From CAUZJO01 sp963580245 (lineage in GTDB: Bacteria; Sumerlaeota; Sumerlaeia; MVZB01), in assembly GCA_963580245.1 (NCBI GenBank), contig CAUZJO010000010.1:1-49967 (forward strand): 49,967 nucleotides of DNA. The letters run 5' to 3'. The translations under genes and the position numbers were made by a program. Every line of letters starts with the position of its first letter. The first letter of the stretch is position 1. This document shows positions 14,637 to 24,314 of the stretch, piece after piece. The notes under the pieces were generated by a model. That model saw nothing but the letters and a program-made list of their open reading frames with translations, was not told where the DNA came from and did no database searches.

Positions 14637-17255
14637 GTGAAACGGATTCAAACGCCTTTCCTGCTCGGCGTCTTCCTCGCCATGCTTGCCTTCGGCGTGA
14701 TGCCCGAGGGCCGCGCCGACGACCGCCAATGGCCCTATTACGGCCAGGACGACTTCGAACTGGATGGCTTGCGGCTTTGCTGGTACGTAAACGGCGGCCG
14801 CGCCGAGGCGCGCGATGGGATGCTGCACCTGACGGCACCGACGGACAAGCGGGCTTTCGTCGCGCTGAAGGGACTCTATCAGGTCAGCGAGCCGAGAATC
14901 TATCTCTATTGGCCGTGGGCGATGGAGACCAAGCTCGTCCCTTCCGAAGAGGTCCCTGGAAAGACGATCGCGTTTAACGCCGGGATCATGATCAACTTCG
15001 GCAATGATCGGGCGCAGGGGCAAAGCGAGTTCTTGGGCATCGCCAGCACGACGGACACCGTTGCCTGGCAATCGATGTTCGAGGCGCGTCTGGAGAAGAG
15101 GGACGGCATCACGTCGTTCTCGTACTTGATCGATGGCCACGTAACCGACATCGAGCCGCCGCGCGGGTCGGAGGACTCGAAGGCTTTCCATCTCAGGGTC
15201 GAGGGCGTGGGCGAGGACGGACGGACGTTGCGCGTCGGCGTCAAGGCCGGGGCCGAGGATCCCTGGAATTGGTCGCCCGAGTTTCAGTTGGCCCACCCCG
15301 CCGTGCACGCCAGTCCGATGGCCGTCTACAATGGCCCCGTCACCAGTGCGGAAACCACCGCCGCCTTCGATTTCATCCACTTCGAAGGTCTCTCATTTGA
15401 CCCCGGCGTGTTCCATCGCGACGACTCCGAGTATCTGCGCAGCCTGACCGAGGAACAAATCGAAGCGACCCATGCGGCCGGCCGGAGCGTCCATTACATC
15501 CGGGATGAGGTCCCCAAGGTAAAGGAACCGGCCCCGCAAGGCGAACGCACCACGGCCCGCGTCCCCGACACCCTGGACCTGGTCGACCGGATGAAGCTCT
15601 CGATCAACGCCATCACCGAGTGCGTCGATCGCGGGGCGGATTTTGAGCCGTACTGTCACGTCTTCGTCAATCCAAACGGGTGGAGTAACGCCAGTGTCCA
15701 ATACAACCCCGACATGGAACGCGGCGCGCCGGTGTTGCTCCACGATATCCACGGCTACAACACCGGCATTGGGGAGGCGTGGGTCGAATCGCTCCCGCTG
15801 CTGCGCCTGGCCACCGGCAGCTCGCTCAACATGGAAGTCAGCCAAGGGATGATCGACAACATGCGGCGGATGATCGGCGAGGACGGCTTGCCCCAAGTGC
15901 CGCTCGATGGGCGACCTTGGGGATGCTTCACCTCCTGGTGGGTCCATGACCCGCTGACGGGTAGCTCGCTGGATGGTGACTTGACGATGACCGGCGAATA
16001 CGCCTGGGGACGGTTTCTCTCGACGCTGGCGGTCTGGCATGCCGCCACCGACAGCCCCGCGCTCAGAGTTGAGATCGAGCGAATGGTCGACGCCTTCGAA
16101 CGGCTCGACCGCGAACGCCCCCAGATGCCGCAAGGGATGACCACTGAGTTCGGATTGGTCCAGGCCTACAAGTTTACGGGTTATGAACCGGCGCGCGAGG
16201 CGGCGGCGCGGCTGCTCGAGAAGACCCGCGCGCGCAAGTTCCAGCCCGACGGCAGTTTCAGCGGCCATTATCACGGAACCAGCTTCAGCGTTCTCTCGAT
16301 GGCCGAGTTGGCCGTCCTGACCGGAGACGACGAATTGATGGAATTCGTGAAAAGCAGCTATGAGTTCGCCGTGAGCAAGGGTTGGCCGCTAATCGGGTTC
16401 TATCCCGAGGGGGTCAATCAAGATCCGCCCAACGGCGAGACGTGCTCCTTCACGCACCTGCCCAAGATCGCGATCCTGCTCAGCCGCGCCGGCAAAGGTG
16501 ACTACTGGGACGACGTGGACCAACTGGCGCGCAATCACATGATCGAATGCCAGTTGACCGAATCCGATTGGCTCTACGACCTGGGCAAGCGGATCCCCAA
16601 CCCGATCCTGCCCAGCCCGGCGGGGTATGATGGCGTGCGCGACGTCGGGCGCCGGCTGATCGGGGGATTCGCCGCATTCACGACGCTCAACGATTACTTC
16701 AATCTGAACATCCTGCACGCGCCGGGGCCGATCGTCGGTTGCTGCACGGGCAACGGGGCCCGGTCGCTCTATTACGTCTGGCGCAATATCCTGGAACGGA
16801 CCGACGATGGGCTCAACGTCAACCTGATCCTGAACCGGGCTTCGCCGTGGGCCGACGTGGACAGTTTTCTCCCCTACCAGGGTCGGGTGGATGTGCGCAT
16901 GAAAGCAGACTTGCCCTTGCGCGCGCGGATGCCCGGCTGGGTCGACCTGGACCAGGTCACTTGCGCGGTCGGCGATGAGCCGCGGGCCTTGAGCTGGGAG
17001 GGGCGCTACGCGAGCCCCGGCCGGGTCGCCGCCGGCCAGGTGGCCCGGTTCGATTTTCCCATCGACGAACGCACGATTCAGTTGCAAATTGGCGCGGTCG
17101 ATGCCACGCTGGTTATCCGTGGCGCGACAGTGGTTGATATCACCCCCAAAGGTCGGACGTTCGGTCTGTACCAGAACCGAGACCATTACCGCGCCGGCCA
17201 GATCCGCTGGCGAACGGTCGAACGATTCGTCCCCGGTCGGACGATCGATTGGTGA
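14637..17255 (+). CDS. Secreted GH127-like glycosidase (beta-L-arabinofuranosidase superfamily)
   Basis: An 872-residue product from the GTG at 14637, giving the signal peptide MKRIQTPFLLGVFLAMLAFG ending GRADD. Residues about 30-260 form a beta-sandwich (LamG/DUF1080-like). The large central region is an alpha/alpha six-hairpin barrel. The zinc-thiolate site of GH127 enzymes appears as Glu601-Thr-Cys603 (GETCSFTHLPK) and the Cys702-Cys703 pair (GCCTGNGARSLYYVW). The C-terminal beta domain has the family's PLRARMPGWVDL element. GH127 enzymes remove beta-L-arabinofuranose and use a cysteine nucleophile; conservation of these residues suggests an active enzyme, though the sugar may differ. The Nramp-like gene follows after 63 bases. 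Confidence 0.8.
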   Translation: MKRIQTPFLLGVFLAMLAFGVMPEGRADDRQWPYYGQDDFELDGLRLCWYVNGGRAEARDGMLHLTAPTDKRAFVALKGLYQVSEPRIYLYWPWAMETKLVPSEEVPGKTIAFNAGIMINFGNDRAQGQSEFLGIASTTDTVAWQSMFEARLEKRDGITSFSYLIDGHVTDIEPPRGSEDSKAFHLRVEGVGEDGRTLRVGVKAGAEDPWNWSPEFQLAHPAVHASPMAVYNGPVTSAETTAAFDFIHFEGLSFDPGVFHRDDSEYLRSLTEEQIEATHAAGRSVHYIRDEVPKVKEPAPQGERTTARVPDTLDLVDRMKLSINAITECVDRGADFEPYCHVFVNPNGWSNASVQYNPDMERGAPVLLHDIHGYNTGIGEAWVESLPLLRLATGSSLNMEVSQGMIDNMRRMIGEDGLPQVPLDGRPWGCFTSWWVHDPLTGSSLDGDLTMTGEYAWGRFLSTLAVWHAATDSPALRVEIERMVDAFERLDRERPQMPQGMTTEFGLVQAYKFTGYEPAREAAARLLEKTRARKFQPDGSFSGHYHGTSFSVLSMAELAVLTGDDELMEFVKSSYEFAVSKGWPLIGFYPEGVNQDPPNGETCSFTHLPKIAILLSRAGKGDYWDDVDQLARNHMIECQLTESDWLYDLGKRIPNPILPSPAGYDGVRDVGRRLIGGFAAFTTLNDYFNLNILHAPGPIVGCCTGNGARSLYYVWRNILERTDDGLNVNLILNRASPWADVDSFLPYQGRVDVRMKADLPLRARMPGWVDLDQVTCAVGDEPRALSWEGRYASPGRVAAGQVARFDFPIDERTIQLQIGAVDATLVIRGATVVDITPKGRTFGLYQNRDHYRAGQIRWRTVERFVPGRTIDW

Positions 17256-17318
17256 GGGGAATCGAAGGCGGGGAGTTTCGCCGCGACATCCTCCGCGAAC
17301 TAAAGATGGGGCAAGTAA

Positions 17319-18836
17319 ATGGAAAATGAACAGGTCCTTGAGCCGCCACGCGCGCTAATCTCACGCAATCCGGTCGGGTGGATACGCTACTTCGGACCCG
17401 GTGCGATCTTGGCTTCGGTGACCGTCGGAAGTGGGGAAGTCGTCTTCCCCTCCCGGGGCGGGTCCCTGTTCAGCTACAACGTGTTGTGGGTCATCCTGTT
17501 CTTCGCGACGCTCAAGTGGGTGATGGCCTACACGAGCATCCGCCACATGATCCTGAGCGGGGCGCATCCGCTTGAGCGCTGGCGACTGTTCCCCGGCCCC
17601 AAGGGTTGGATGCACGTCTTTTTACTGATCACCGTCGCTTTCACGCTGCCGGTCGCCTTCGCGTTTCTTGGCGGGACCCTGGGCAGCGCAACTCCGTGGA
17701 TGTTGGGCATCGGCGAGGAGTCGTTTTGGAACAATGGACCGATCTGGACCACCATCTGGTTGGGAGCCGCCGGCGTCCTGCTTCTAATCGGGGGTTACAG
17801 TTTCTTGGAGAAGGCCCAAACGGCAATCATTATTCTGATGCTCGTGTGCATCATGGCCGCTCTCTTTTTCGTCGCGACCGATTGGCCCGCCACGCTGTGG
17901 GGTCTATTCATTCCCCACAAGCTCAGCTATCCGGATTGGGCACCAAAAAACATCAGTGACCGCCCCGTGCTGGTGGAGGTCATGACTTACGCCGGGGTGA
18001 TCGGGGGCGCGTCCCAGGACTATCTGGCCTATGCCGCGTTTCTGCGAGACAAGAAATGGGGCCGATGTCATTTGAGCGTGGCCACCGATGGCGAACTGGA
18101 GGAGACGGCGGCCCACAAAGACCATCGCGCGCGGCTTTGGCTTCGCGCGGCGCAGATCGATACCCTGGTTAGTTTTGCGGTGGTGGTCGTCATAGCCTGC
18201 GCTTTTTGCATCCTCGGCGCCGTAATCCTGCACCCGGAAAAGATCGTCATCGAGGGGAACGATTTGCTGCAACACCAAGCGGCTTTCTTGACGGCCCTGT
18301 CTCCGCTGCTGGAGCCGCTTTATAAGCTCGCCGTGTTCGCCGCGTTCTTCGGGTCCCTCTACGGCGGGCCGGAGATGAACTATCGATTGGTCTTCGAGCT
18401 GCTCAATACCGGGACGCGCTGGCGCGACCGCCTCCCGGTCCGAAAGGTTCGCCTCACGGTGATCGGCGTGGCGATCGGAGGAGCGATCCTCGTGACCTGG
18501 GCCAGGGAACTGAATGAAGCCTGGGACGCCAGCCACATCCAATTGTGGACGCCGATTGGCCTCATCTCGGGCGTGATCCTGTGCGGCATCTTCTGCATGG
18601 CCAATACTTGGGCCGACCACCGTTTCCTACCCAAAGGGCTTCGCCTGTCCAAGGCATTTTACATCGTCAATCTCGTCGCGGCGTTGATCTTCCTGGCCTC
18701 CGGCCTGACGGCTTATTGGTTAAACGTGGGCCAATGGGGATTCCTATTACTGGGCGGGATGTTGTTGGTTTCATTCCTCACCGCGTGGTTGGCGCCGGCT
18801 CTCTTTTGGTCGGACAAGCCCGTTGACCGAGAGTGA
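17319..18836 (+). CDS. Nramp-family transporter with non-canonical metal site
   Basis: A 505-residue protein with about eleven to twelve membrane helices. The N-terminus carries the Nramp TM1 element FGPGAILASVTVGSGEVVF. Known metal carriers have DPGN about eight residues after GPG; here that position reads GSGE (residues 37-40). The TM6 motif MPHN is also missing and reads close to GASQDYLAYAAFL. The family assignment is clear from overall pattern, but a proton-coupled Mn/Fe carrier role should not be assumed, since the ligand residues differ. This variant resembles an Nramp-like clade common in planctomycete-type genomes. It may be co-transcribed with the upstream glycosidase. Confidence 0.82.
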   Translation: MENEQVLEPPRALISRNPVGWIRYFGPGAILASVTVGSGEVVFPSRGGSLFSYNVLWVILFFATLKWVMAYTSIRHMILSGAHPLERWRLFPGPKGWMHVFLLITVAFTLPVAFAFLGGTLGSATPWMLGIGEESFWNNGPIWTTIWLGAAGVLLLIGGYSFLEKAQTAIIILMLVCIMAALFFVATDWPATLWGLFIPHKLSYPDWAPKNISDRPVLVEVMTYAGVIGGASQDYLAYAAFLRDKKWGRCHLSVATDGELEETAAHKDHRARLWLRAAQIDTLVSFAVVVVIACAFCILGAVILHPEKIVIEGNDLLQHQAAFLTALSPLLEPLYKLAVFAAFFGSLYGGPEMNYRLVFELLNTGTRWRDRLPVRKVRLTVIGVAIGGAILVTWARELNEAWDASHIQLWTPIGLISGVILCGIFCMANTWADHRFLPKGLRLSKAFYIVNLVAALIFLASGLTAYWLNVGQWGFLLLGGMLLVSFLTAWLAPALFWSDKPVDRE

Positions 18837-19081
18837 TCCCGCTTGTTGAAACTCGCTGCCCACTGCTCCAATCGGGCGGCGTGGCATCGCAAGCAACCCT
18901 GAACACGTGAGGCGGGGGAGACCGAGGCGATCCGGATTACCCGTCCTCACTTGTTGTCAAGTCAGACATCGATTTTTTTTACGTGGTCGGCCACTCTTTC
19001 GTTGCATAGGCTCGGTTAAGGCGTAAAGTGAATCATGGGGTCGTTGTCGTCTGAACGTCCCTGTCCCGCCTTGGGGATGAG

Positions 19082-19192
19082 CTGAGGAACCTCAGACTGG
19101 TCGTTTCCACAAACTTGGCAGTTCGCGTTGGGTACCCGAGTCTCTCTCGGGTGCTGGGCTCTTGCCGGTTGTCCCGGCCCCCTGAAAGGGGG
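19082..19192 (+). promoter_or_regulatory. Hairpin-rich leader before the response regulator
   Basis: Four successive inverted repeats precede the gene: CTGAGG/CCTCAG (19082-19095), ACCCGAG/CTCGGGT with loop TCTCT (19134-19152), GCCGG/CCGGC (19164-19178) and CCCCC/GGGGG with loop TGAAA (19178-19192). The last stem contains the purine-rich ribosome-binding site GGGGGAG, 6-10 bases before the ATG at 19199, so folding would hide it. It does not match a riboswitch class I recognise. A regulatory role is an inference. Confidence 0.45.
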
Positions 19193-19198
19193 AGCGGC

Positions 19199-19849
19199 AT
19201 GACTTACAAAGTCGCCATTATCGATGATCACAAGATCGTTTGTGACGGGTTGAAGGCCCTGTTGAGCCGGCAGGAGGACGTTGAAGTCGTCGGCCAGGCG
19301 TATGACGGGCGTGCGGGGCTGGCTCTGATCGAAACCACGCCGATGGACGTGGTCATCATGGACGTCGAGATGAGCAATCTGAACGGAATCGACGCCACGC
19401 GGATGGTCAAGCAGATGCGGCCCGAGGTCAAGGTCATCGGCCTGTCCGCGCACACCGAGAAGCACTTTATCATCGAAATGCTCAAGGCGGGGGCCAGCGG
19501 TCACGTTTTCAAGGACTGCGCGTTTGAGGAGCTTGTAGCGGCCGTGCGGGCCGTGGGCGATGGCAAGACCTACCTGAGCCCGGAGATTGCCGGACTGGCG
19601 CTGGGCTATGTCCTCGACCCCAACCGTTCGGGCGAGGAGGCCGCGTTTCGCTCGCTTTCAACCGTCGAGCGCGAGGTGCTTCAGTATTATTCCGAGGGCA
19701 AATCGACCCGCGAGATCGCCTCTTCGCGGCACGTCAGCATCAAAACCGTTCAAACCCAGCGCCAGCACATTATGAAAAAGCTGGGCGTCCACGGCGTCGC
19801 CGAGATGACCAAGTACGCCATCCGCGCGGGGCTCACGACCATCCATTAG
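19199..19849 (+). CDS. NarL/FixJ-type response regulator
   Basis: A 216-residue two-component regulator. The receiver domain (1-about 120) has the acidic pair Asp9/Asp10, the phosphorylated Asp55 (VVIMDVEM) and the conserved Lys in GHVFKDC. The LuxR-type helix-turn-helix (about 150-210) includes LSTVEREVLQYYSEGKST and VSIKTVQTQRQHIMKKL. The ATG at 19199 was preferred because MTYKVAIIDDHKIV starts the domain and GGGGGAG precedes it. The hybrid histidine kinase downstream (from 19941) is the likely partner, although a hybrid kinase can also signal through its own receiver. Confidence 0.93.
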   Translation: MTYKVAIIDDHKIVCDGLKALLSRQEDVEVVGQAYDGRAGLALIETTPMDVVIMDVEMSNLNGIDATRMVKQMRPEVKVIGLSAHTEKHFIIEMLKAGASGHVFKDCAFEELVAAVRAVGDGKTYLSPEIAGLALGYVLDPNRSGEEAAFRSLSTVEREVLQYYSEGKSTREIASSRHVSIKTVQTQRQHIMKKLGVHGVAEMTKYAIRAGLTTIH

Positions 19850-19940
19850 AATCGCGCGTTCCCTCCCCTCATTTGCGGCAAATCGCCGGCGCCCATGACG
19901 GAACCAAATTGATCCAGCCCATCGTAAGGTGTATCACCGC

Positions 19941-21550
19941 ATGGAAGATCATCAAGCTGTCTTGGACATCGGTCAGGGTGAATCACTCAAGACATTCATG
20001 GATCAAGTCAACGCCGCCCGTAACCTACAGGCCGTTTTTCATCCTCTGAAAAAAACCCATGGAAATCACCCTTGCACATCAAGCTTCTCGATCGATTGGG
20101 TTATCCGATCGGAAAGGGCCGGCGAATATCGGGGAGCAGCTTCCAATGTGAGCTGATTTTTTCCGAGGACCTTCCGCTCCAGGAAGCGCGCCACGCCAAG
20201 CTGAGCAAATTGAGCGATGGTGAGGTGGTCCACACATGTCTGCGCCTGCTCGCGGCCGACGGGAGCTGGCGGTGCACCGAGCTGGAGGGAACCGTTGCCA
20301 CGCGCACGGCCGACGGCGCGCCCGACGCCATTTTTTGTCAATTCAGGGATGCCTCGCGGCAAACGGCGATGGAATCCCATGTTCACCAGACCCAGAAGAT
20401 GGAGGCCCTGGGATTGCTGGGGGGTGGCATCGCGCATGATTTCAATAACCTGATGACCGGAATCATCGGTTACTCGTCGCTCGCCGAGAGCGAACTGAGC
20501 GCCGACGATCCGCTGATGGAATCGGTCCGGACGATCCGGGAAGCCTCGGAGCGCGCCGCGGCCCTGACCCGGCAACTGCTCGGCTTCGCGCGCGGGGGCG
20601 AACGCGGGGGCGAACGCGAGACACTTCAGTTCGACATGCACGTCCTGATCAAGGAGTTCATCGTCCTGCTGAAGTGCGGGATCGCAAGCAGCATCCAGCT
20701 CACCTTGAGTCTGGAGGCACCGCAAGCCTTTGTCGAAGGCGACCCCGGCCAGCTCCAGCAGGTGTTGTTCAACCTGGACTTGAACGCCCGGGAAGCCATG
20801 CCCGGCGGCGGAACCATGACCATCTCGACGCAAGTCGCCGATCTGAAGCGGGAGAACTTGGTCACCGGCTCGGTGCTGGACCCCGGCGAATACCTCGTCT
20901 CATCGGTTGAAGACACCGGCCGTGGAATCCCGCGCGAGATCATCGACCGCGTCTTCGAGCCATTTTTCACAACCAAGGAACGGGCAAGCGGCAGGGGAAT
21001 GGGATTGTCAGTTGCTTACGGGATCATCCGCAATCACGGCGGCGAGATTCGGGCCGAGGGCCAGCCGGGGCAAGGGGCCGCGTTGCATGTTTACCTGCCG
21101 CTGGTCCGCGAGGCCGCCGATGCGCTGACGCAGTCTGAGGAATCGGAGTTGGTCCAGGGCAGCGGGTGTATCTTGCTGGCCGACGACGAGGAGATGATTC
21201 GAAATCTGGCTTCGATGCTGCTCAAGCGGCTGGGGTATAAGGTCATCACCGCCGAGGACGGGAAAAAGGCCGTCGAGATATACCAGGTCCTGGGACATCA
21301 GATTCAACTCGTGGTCCTGGACATGGTGATGCCGGGCATGTCCGGGCGCGACGCTTTCTTGGCCATGCGCAAGATCAATCCGGAGGTCATCGCCATCCTT
21401 TCGACCGGATACGTGAACGACGAGATCGCGCATCGATTGATTCGCGAGGGGGTGGTTGACTTCATCCAGAAGCCTTATAAGTTGGCGAATCTGTCCAGGA
21501 TCGTGGAATCGGCAATGAGCAGGGAAACCAAGCGGACCGGTTCCACCTGA
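19941..21550 (+). pseudogene. PAS - histidine kinase - receiver hybrid, 5' part in a second frame
   Basis: The kinase core and receiver are intact in one frame: PAS-like remnant (LLDRLGYPIGK), phosphoacceptor motif GGGIAHDFNNLMTGIIGY, N-box NLDLNAREA, G1 VEDTGRGIP, F-box FEPFFTTK, G2 GRGMGLSVAYGII, then a receiver with LVVLDMVMPGMSG and the C-terminal Lys in FIQKPY. The only in-frame start is a TTG at 20072. A better start (ATG at 19941, MEDHQAVLDIGQGESLKTF, then LQAVFHPLKK) lies in another frame, and the two frames join exactly at seven A (20049-20055). A one-base slip there would give one continuous protein of about 535 residues. This could be a sequencing or assembly homopolymer error, a true mutation, or slippage. 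The kinase itself looks functional. Its PAS core is about 15 residues shorter than usual. Confidence 0.72.
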
Positions 21551-21604
21551 TAGGCGGGCAATGACGACCATCCCCGTCTCGGGGGCCCACATGAATTTCG
21601 AGGG

Positions 21605-23065
21605 CTAGACTTGCTCGGGGACGATGAACGGCTCGCGATACTTGCGCGAGAGAAGGTCGTTGGCCTGCTCGAAGCCTTCACCCCCGACGAACCGCTCGCA
21701 CGCGGGATCCAGCTTGAGCCAGGGGCCGAGCACCGGCGGCGTCCGGCGCGAGTCCACGCCGTTGGCCCCCAAATGTTCCTGGATGCGTTCGAAGGTCTCG
21801 ACGGCTTCAGACTCGCCCCGGACCGCCTCGAGGATGGCTTCGGGCGAGGATTCGGTGCCGATCCGGTATGAGATATTTCCCAGGTGGCAGAGCGCGCTGC
21901 TGATGTGGCCCTTGAGGACGTCCGCCTTGAGGTCCGCGGCGCGACGGCTGCGCACCGCGTCGATGAAATTGGCCATGTGTGTCTCGGCGCCGCCCGCCTT
22001 GAATTGCTTGATCCTGTTTCCCTCATTGTCGTAGACCCATCCGCCGCCGTTGCCGCCCGCAAAGTAACCCTCCTCGCACTGGATCACCACGCCGACGCGG
22101 ATCTGGCGATAATGGTCCATCTGGTCGCCGCCGGCCTGGCGCGGCAGGCCGCGGACCTCGAACAGGAGCGGGGCGGAGTCATAATCGAGAATGGTGAGCT
22201 GCGTGTTGGCGGTTGTCCCATCGTCGTCATAACCGAACCGCCCCCCAACGCTCATCACCCTCGGCGGCAATCCCTCTTGGCCCAACATCCAGCGGCAGAC
22301 GTCCATCTCGTGGACGCCCTGGTTACCGATATCGCCGTTGCCGGTGGGCCACACCCAGTGCCAATCATAATGGAGCCGCTCGCGCATCAGGGGCTCCAGA
22401 GGCGCGGGGCCGGTCCATAGGTTGTAATTGATCGAATCGGGCAGCCGGGTCGGTTCGCCGACCTTGCCGATGCTGGGACGCGGCTTGAAGCACAACCCGT
22501 GCGCCCACAGAATGCGACCCAGATTGCCCTCTCGGATGTATTGGATCGTCTCGGCGCAGCCCCGATCGGAGCGCCACTGGATGCCGGTCTGGACGATCCG
22601 GTCATGCTTGCGAGCGGCTTCGACCAGCTTGCGGCCCTCCCAGACGTTATGCGAGACGGGCTTCTCGACGTAAACGTCCTTGCCCGCTTGACAGGCCCAA
22701 ATCGCAATCAGAGAGTGCCAGTGATTGGGCGTCGCGATCGTGATGGCGTCGACGTCGGAGCGGTCGAGGACGTGGCGAACGTCTTGATAGGTATCGACCT
22801 TCTCGTTGGTCTCGGCGAAGGTCTGGACGCGCTCGGCCAGGACTTCCTCGTCGGGGTCGCACAGCGCCACCACCCGCACCCCCGGGATCTCGCGCAGCAT
22901 CTGAACGTGATGCTTGCCCTTGCCGCGCACACCCGCCACGGCCACGCGAACGTCCCCGCCGGCCCCCCAGACGCGGGAGAACGGACGCGTCACGGCCGCG
23001 CACCCCGGCAACATCATCGCGCCCCCCGCGACCAGCGAGCCTTCTAGAAAACGTCTGCGTTTCAT
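21605..23065 (-). CDS. Gfo/Idh/MocA-family oxidoreductase, exported
   Basis: A 486-residue NAD(P)-dependent sugar or inositol oxidoreductase. The ATG at 23065 gives MKRRRFLEGSLVAGGAMMLP, a Tat-like basic start with a lipobox-like LPGC (Cys22). The Rossmann part has VRVAVAGVRGKGKHHVQML and the signature VYVEKPVSHNVWEGRKLVE. Substrate-domain elements include NYNLWTGPAP, HYDWHWVWPTGNGDIGNQGV and HEMDVCRWMLG, with the catalytic His region. This subfamily is common in Planctomycetota. It is 52 bases downstream of the PmoA-family gene, likely one operon for breaking down a modified sugar; the substrate is unknown. Confidence 0.92.
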   Translation of the reverse strand: MKRRRFLEGSLVAGGAMMLPGCAAVTRPFSRVWGAGGDVRVAVAGVRGKGKHHVQMLREIPGVRVVALCDPDEEVLAERVQTFAETNEKVDTYQDVRHVLDRSDVDAITIATPNHWHSLIAIWACQAGKDVYVEKPVSHNVWEGRKLVEAARKHDRIVQTGIQWRSDRGCAETIQYIREGNLGRILWAHGLCFKPRPSIGKVGEPTRLPDSINYNLWTGPAPLEPLMRERLHYDWHWVWPTGNGDIGNQGVHEMDVCRWMLGQEGLPPRVMSVGGRFGYDDDGTTANTQLTILDYDSAPLLFEVRGLPRQAGGDQMDHYRQIRVGVVIQCEEGYFAGGNGGGWVYDNEGNRIKQFKAGGAETHMANFIDAVRSRRAADLKADVLKGHISSALCHLGNISYRIGTESSPEAILEAVRGESEAVETFERIQEHLGANGVDSRRTPPVLGPWLKLDPACERFVGGEGFEQANDLLSRKYREPFIVPEQV

Positions 23066-23117
23066 GCGATCTATTCCCTTCTCAGCCCCTCTCCTGCTCG
23101 GAAGGAGGAGAATCCGC

Positions 23118-24140
23118 CTAATCTTCGGGCATCCCCGTGGACGAGAACTCTCCATAACGCTCCGCGATGCGCGCCTGTTTCGAGTCGCCTTCATGAAAGA
23201 AAAACCGGTACAGGAAGGTGACGCTGTCTCCCGCTTTGATCGTCATGGCTCCCTCGCTCTCGGGTTTGTTCTCGAAGTCGTGGACGCCAAACGGGTTGGC
23301 CGCGATCAGCCCGTATTCGCGGGCGTGCCACCAGGTGGGATGGCGCGGGTTCGAGGGATGGTCGAAAATCGCCACGCCGACGGTCTTGCCCTCGATCGGG
23401 CCCCAGTAGTCCACCCAGGCGGCGCGTTTGCCCCAGACGGCCTTGCCGCTGATCCCTTCGCTGTTGATCGCCTGGCCGTCCGCCGTCGTCACCCCGCGTT
23501 CGGGATCGTTGCTCAGCCTCAGATTGGGGTGCGTGCGGATGGCCATCGAGCCTTCCTTGGTGTCGCCGAAGGTCAGGTCGCCCTCGCTGGCGTGGACTGT
23601 GATCTTGATGTCGATCGCGCGACCGCCCGGCCCCGAACGAAAGGTGATCGTGCGGCTCTCGGTGCAGCGCACGCGCCCTTCGGAGTCGATCCACCGGTTG
23701 CGCGCGCGGATTACTCCCTGGCCCTTCCCGCCGCGGGCCTCGACCAAATCAGCGTGGACGATCTTTCCCGCGTCGGGGCCTTCGTGCCAGAAACTGACCC
23801 CGTTGATGTCGCCGTGGGTGAACCACAGCGAACGGTGATGGGGATGGTCCTCGGCCTCGCCCGCGACGCCCGGCTTCATCGGGTAATTGCGCGTCATGGG
23901 CAGGCCGTGCGGCCCGATGACGGGGTAGAGAATGGGTCGGGGCGTGTCGGCGTAGATGTATTCGGTAAAAAGTTCGCCATCCAGCTCCACCCTTATTCTG
24001 CCATCGAGTTGCTCCACGCTGATGGTTTGGCCGCCATGCCCCGCAAGGCCGACGGACGTCGCATGCGCCCGCGCCGCCGGCAGGACCAGGAACAGTCCCG
24101 CAACTAATGCGTCAACGAGACGCCTCAACCGCCATTTCAT
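23118..24140 (-). CDS. PmoA-family (DUF6807) secreted protein
   Basis: A 340-residue product from the ATG at 24140, with AGGAGA about 8 bases upstream. The signal peptide ends near PAARAHATS. Family features are PRPILYPVIGPHGLPMTRNY, EDHPHHRSLWFTHGDINGV and FWHE, with conserved His residues that could bind a metal or a substrate, then VWGKRAAWVDYWGPIEGK and the FDHPSNPRHPTWWHAREYGL motif. Despite the name PmoA, it is not a methane monooxygenase. The family is found with Gfo/Idh/MocA enzymes in glycan-degrading bacteria, as it is here. Its biochemical activity is not established to my knowledge. Confidence 0.88.
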   Translation of the reverse strand: MKWRLRRLVDALVAGLFLVLPAARAHATSVGLAGHGGQTISVEQLDGRIRVELDGELFTEYIYADTPRPILYPVIGPHGLPMTRNYPMKPGVAGEAEDHPHHRSLWFTHGDINGVSFWHEGPDAGKIVHADLVEARGGKGQGVIRARNRWIDSEGRVRCTESRTITFRSGPGGRAIDIKITVHASEGDLTFGDTKEGSMAIRTHPNLRLSNDPERGVTTADGQAINSEGISGKAVWGKRAAWVDYWGPIEGKTVGVAIFDHPSNPRHPTWWHAREYGLIAANPFGVHDFENKPESEGAMTIKAGDSVTFLYRFFFHEGDSKQARIAERYGEFSSTGMPED

Positions 24141-24314
24141 ATGGATTCTCCTGTAGGGCATCAGGTCTGAGTTACTTATAGCGAATCGCATGGCGAGGTT
24201 CAAGGACGGGACGCTGGCCCAAGATTCCGTGGACACCGACCCTCTTGTAAAGTTTACTCAATAACAGGATGTGTGGATGTTACCGGTTGATCCGTCGGGA
24301 AAATCTCAAGGGAA

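Noticed and set aside
18940..18985. ACTTG/CAAGT stem followed by T-run after the Nramp-like gene as a terminator
   Set aside because: The stem is only 5 bp and the T-run is 13 bases away, which is not a standard intrinsic terminator.
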